Assembly: GCA_963779095.1 (NCBI GenBank)
Contig: CAVZWU010000020.1
Coordinates: 1-64,000 of the forward strand
DNA length: 64,000 bases
Source of the DNA: Roseiarcus sp963779095
GTDB taxonomy: Bacteria > Pseudomonadota > Alphaproteobacteria > Rhizobiales > Beijerinckiaceae
Direction of reading: 5' to 3'
Both the position numbers and the translations under genes were made by a program. The notes below the pieces were generated by a model. That model did no database searches, was not told the DNA's origin, and was given only the letters and a program-made list of their open reading frames with translations. Shown here piece by piece: positions 63,277 through 64,000 of the stretch. Numbering within the stretch: the first letter of the stretch is position 1; each line of letters opens with the position of its first letter.

Positions 63277-64000
63277 ATGATTCCGCCTGCTCCATTCGTC
63301 CTTAAGGTCGAGCGCCTCGAAAAGTCGTTCGGCGACGTGCGGGCGGTTAACGGCGTCAGCTTTCACGTCGCGCCCGGCGAGATCGTCGGCCTGCTCGGCC
63401 CGAACGGCGCCGGCAAGACGACGACGATCAACATGATCCTCGGCGTGCTCGAGCCGAGCGCCGGACGGATCGAGATCGAGGGCGTCGACCTCGCCGTCGA
63501 CCGCAGCAAGGCTTTGTCCTGCACCAACTTCGCCGCCGTCTATGCGCCGCTGCCCGGCAATCTCACCGTCGAGCAGAACCTGCGCGTGTTCGGCATGCTC
63601 TATGCGGTCGAGGACCTCTCAGCGCGAATCGAGAAGCTGCTCGCAGGTCTACGATCTCGTGCGTTACCGGCGGACCAAGGCGGGTGTTCTGTCGTCCGGC
63701 GAGCAGACGCGCCTTTCAGTCTCGCCAAGGCGATGCTCAATCGGCCGCGGCTGCTTCTGCTCGACGAGCCGACCGCCTCGATCGATCCCTCGAACGCGCG
63801 CGACATTCGCGCCGGCATCGCCAAATTCGTCGACAACGGACTCTGCGGCGTGTTGTGGACGAGCCACAACATGTACGAGGTGCAGGCGGTCTGCGACCGC
63901 GTGCTGTTCCTGTCGCATGGTCGGATCGTGCTCGAAGGCGATCCGAAGACGCTGCCCAAGGAACACGGCGCGGCGAGTCTCGACGATCTGTTCGTCAATG
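63277..64000 (+). CDS. ABC transporter ATP-binding protein, two frameshifts, cut by window end
   Basis: MIPPAPFVLKVERLEKSFGD starts at 63277. Walker A is VGLLGPNGAGKTTTINMILG. A slip near 63644 leads to VYDLVRYRRTKAGVLSSGEQ (ABC signature) and TRLS. A second near 63715-63720 returns to LAKAMLNRPRLLLLDEPTAS (Walker B) and WTSHNMYEVQAVCDRVLFLS (switch His). It resembles NatA/CcmA-type exporter ATPases. The stop and any permease lie beyond the window. Confidence 0.85.
   Translation, partial: MIPPAPFVLKVERLEKSFGDVRAVNGVSFHVAPGEIVGLLGPNGAGKTTTINMILGVLEPSAGRIEIEGVDLAVDRSKALSCTNFAAVYAPLPGNLTVEQNLRVFGMLYAVEDLSARIEKLLAGLRSRALPADQGGCSVVRRADAPFSLAKAMLNRPRLLLLDEPTASIDPSNARDIRAGIAKFVDNGLCGVLWTSHNMYEVQAVCDRVLFLSHGRIVLEGDPKTLPKEHGAASLDDLFVN

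Noticed and set aside
1..64000. tRNA, rRNA or riboswitch genes
   Set aside because: I found no T-arm-like GGTTCGAATCC, no rRNA-like segments and no recognisable cobalamin or other riboswitch core upstream of ecm or elsewhere. A covariance-model search would be needed to exclude weak cases.

Overview
The window is a high-GC chromosomal segment from an alphaproteobacterium, most likely of the order Hyphomicrobiales (Rhizobiales). A Beijerinckiaceae/Methylocystaceae-like methylotroph or a relative is plausible. The evidence is the pair ccr and ecm (ethylmalonyl-CoA pathway), the alphaproteobacterial usg gene, the mdh-sucCD-sucAB-lpd cluster and the cysS-GNAT-cimA operon. I see no rRNA, tRNA or CRISPR array. 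Genus-level assignment is inference.

Layout. 1-1.1 kb is mobile-element debris: a serine-recombinase cassette abutting an IS21 remnant. 1.1-8.6 kb carries repeats, then ecm, a small membrane protein, ccr, rpiA, a DUF2059 protein and gor. 9-15.4 kb is a decaying surface-polysaccharide island with a methyltransferase, a deletion-fused glycosyltransferase, an FAD oxidoreductase, an epimerase and a sulfotransferase-like protein. An intact IS5-type element follows (15.6-16.96 kb), inserted at the very end of a gmhB-like gene. 17-24.8 kb has usg, a baeRF-like gene, cimA-GNAT-cysS and arginase. 25-36 kb is the TCA-cycle cluster mdh-sucC-cupin-sucD-sucA-yciI-sucB-MAPEG-vapBC-lpd. 36-44 kb has Tat-exported oxidoreductases, a nucleotide-transporter-like protein, an L,D-transpeptidase, a PCMT-like protein and a spermidine-synthase-like membrane protein. 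44.5-48.1 kb is rhodanese-dnaA-DUF952-pyrD. 48.1-64 kb is accessory: a flavin monooxygenase, a PEP-CTERM protein, an acetolactate-synthase-like enzyme, a broken membrane protein, an outer-membrane barrel, hydrolases, a persulfide dioxygenase-rhodanese, a peroxiredoxin, a class III cyclase, an SDR and an ABC ATPase cut by the window end.

Central metabolism is coherent. Ccr and Ecm convert crotonyl-CoA toward methylsuccinyl-CoA for acetyl-CoA assimilation. The suc/lpd/mdh block supplies 2-oxoglutarate dehydrogenase, succinyl-CoA synthetase and malate dehydrogenase.

Two points dominate interpretation. First, at least twenty single-base frameshifts interrupt genes, including housekeeping genes such as rpiA, sucA, lpd and ecm. 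This looks like sequence or assembly error rather than biology, and coordinates of those genes span the whole broken frame. Second, a dispersed repeat family occurs three times (about 1.33-1.61, 23.49-23.65 and 48.08-48.35 kb). It has a conserved hairpin module next to an inverted array of exactly 10-bp units. Two copies supply the last codons, the stop codon and a perfect intrinsic terminator for ecm and pyrD. This is the best candidate here for an undescribed element.
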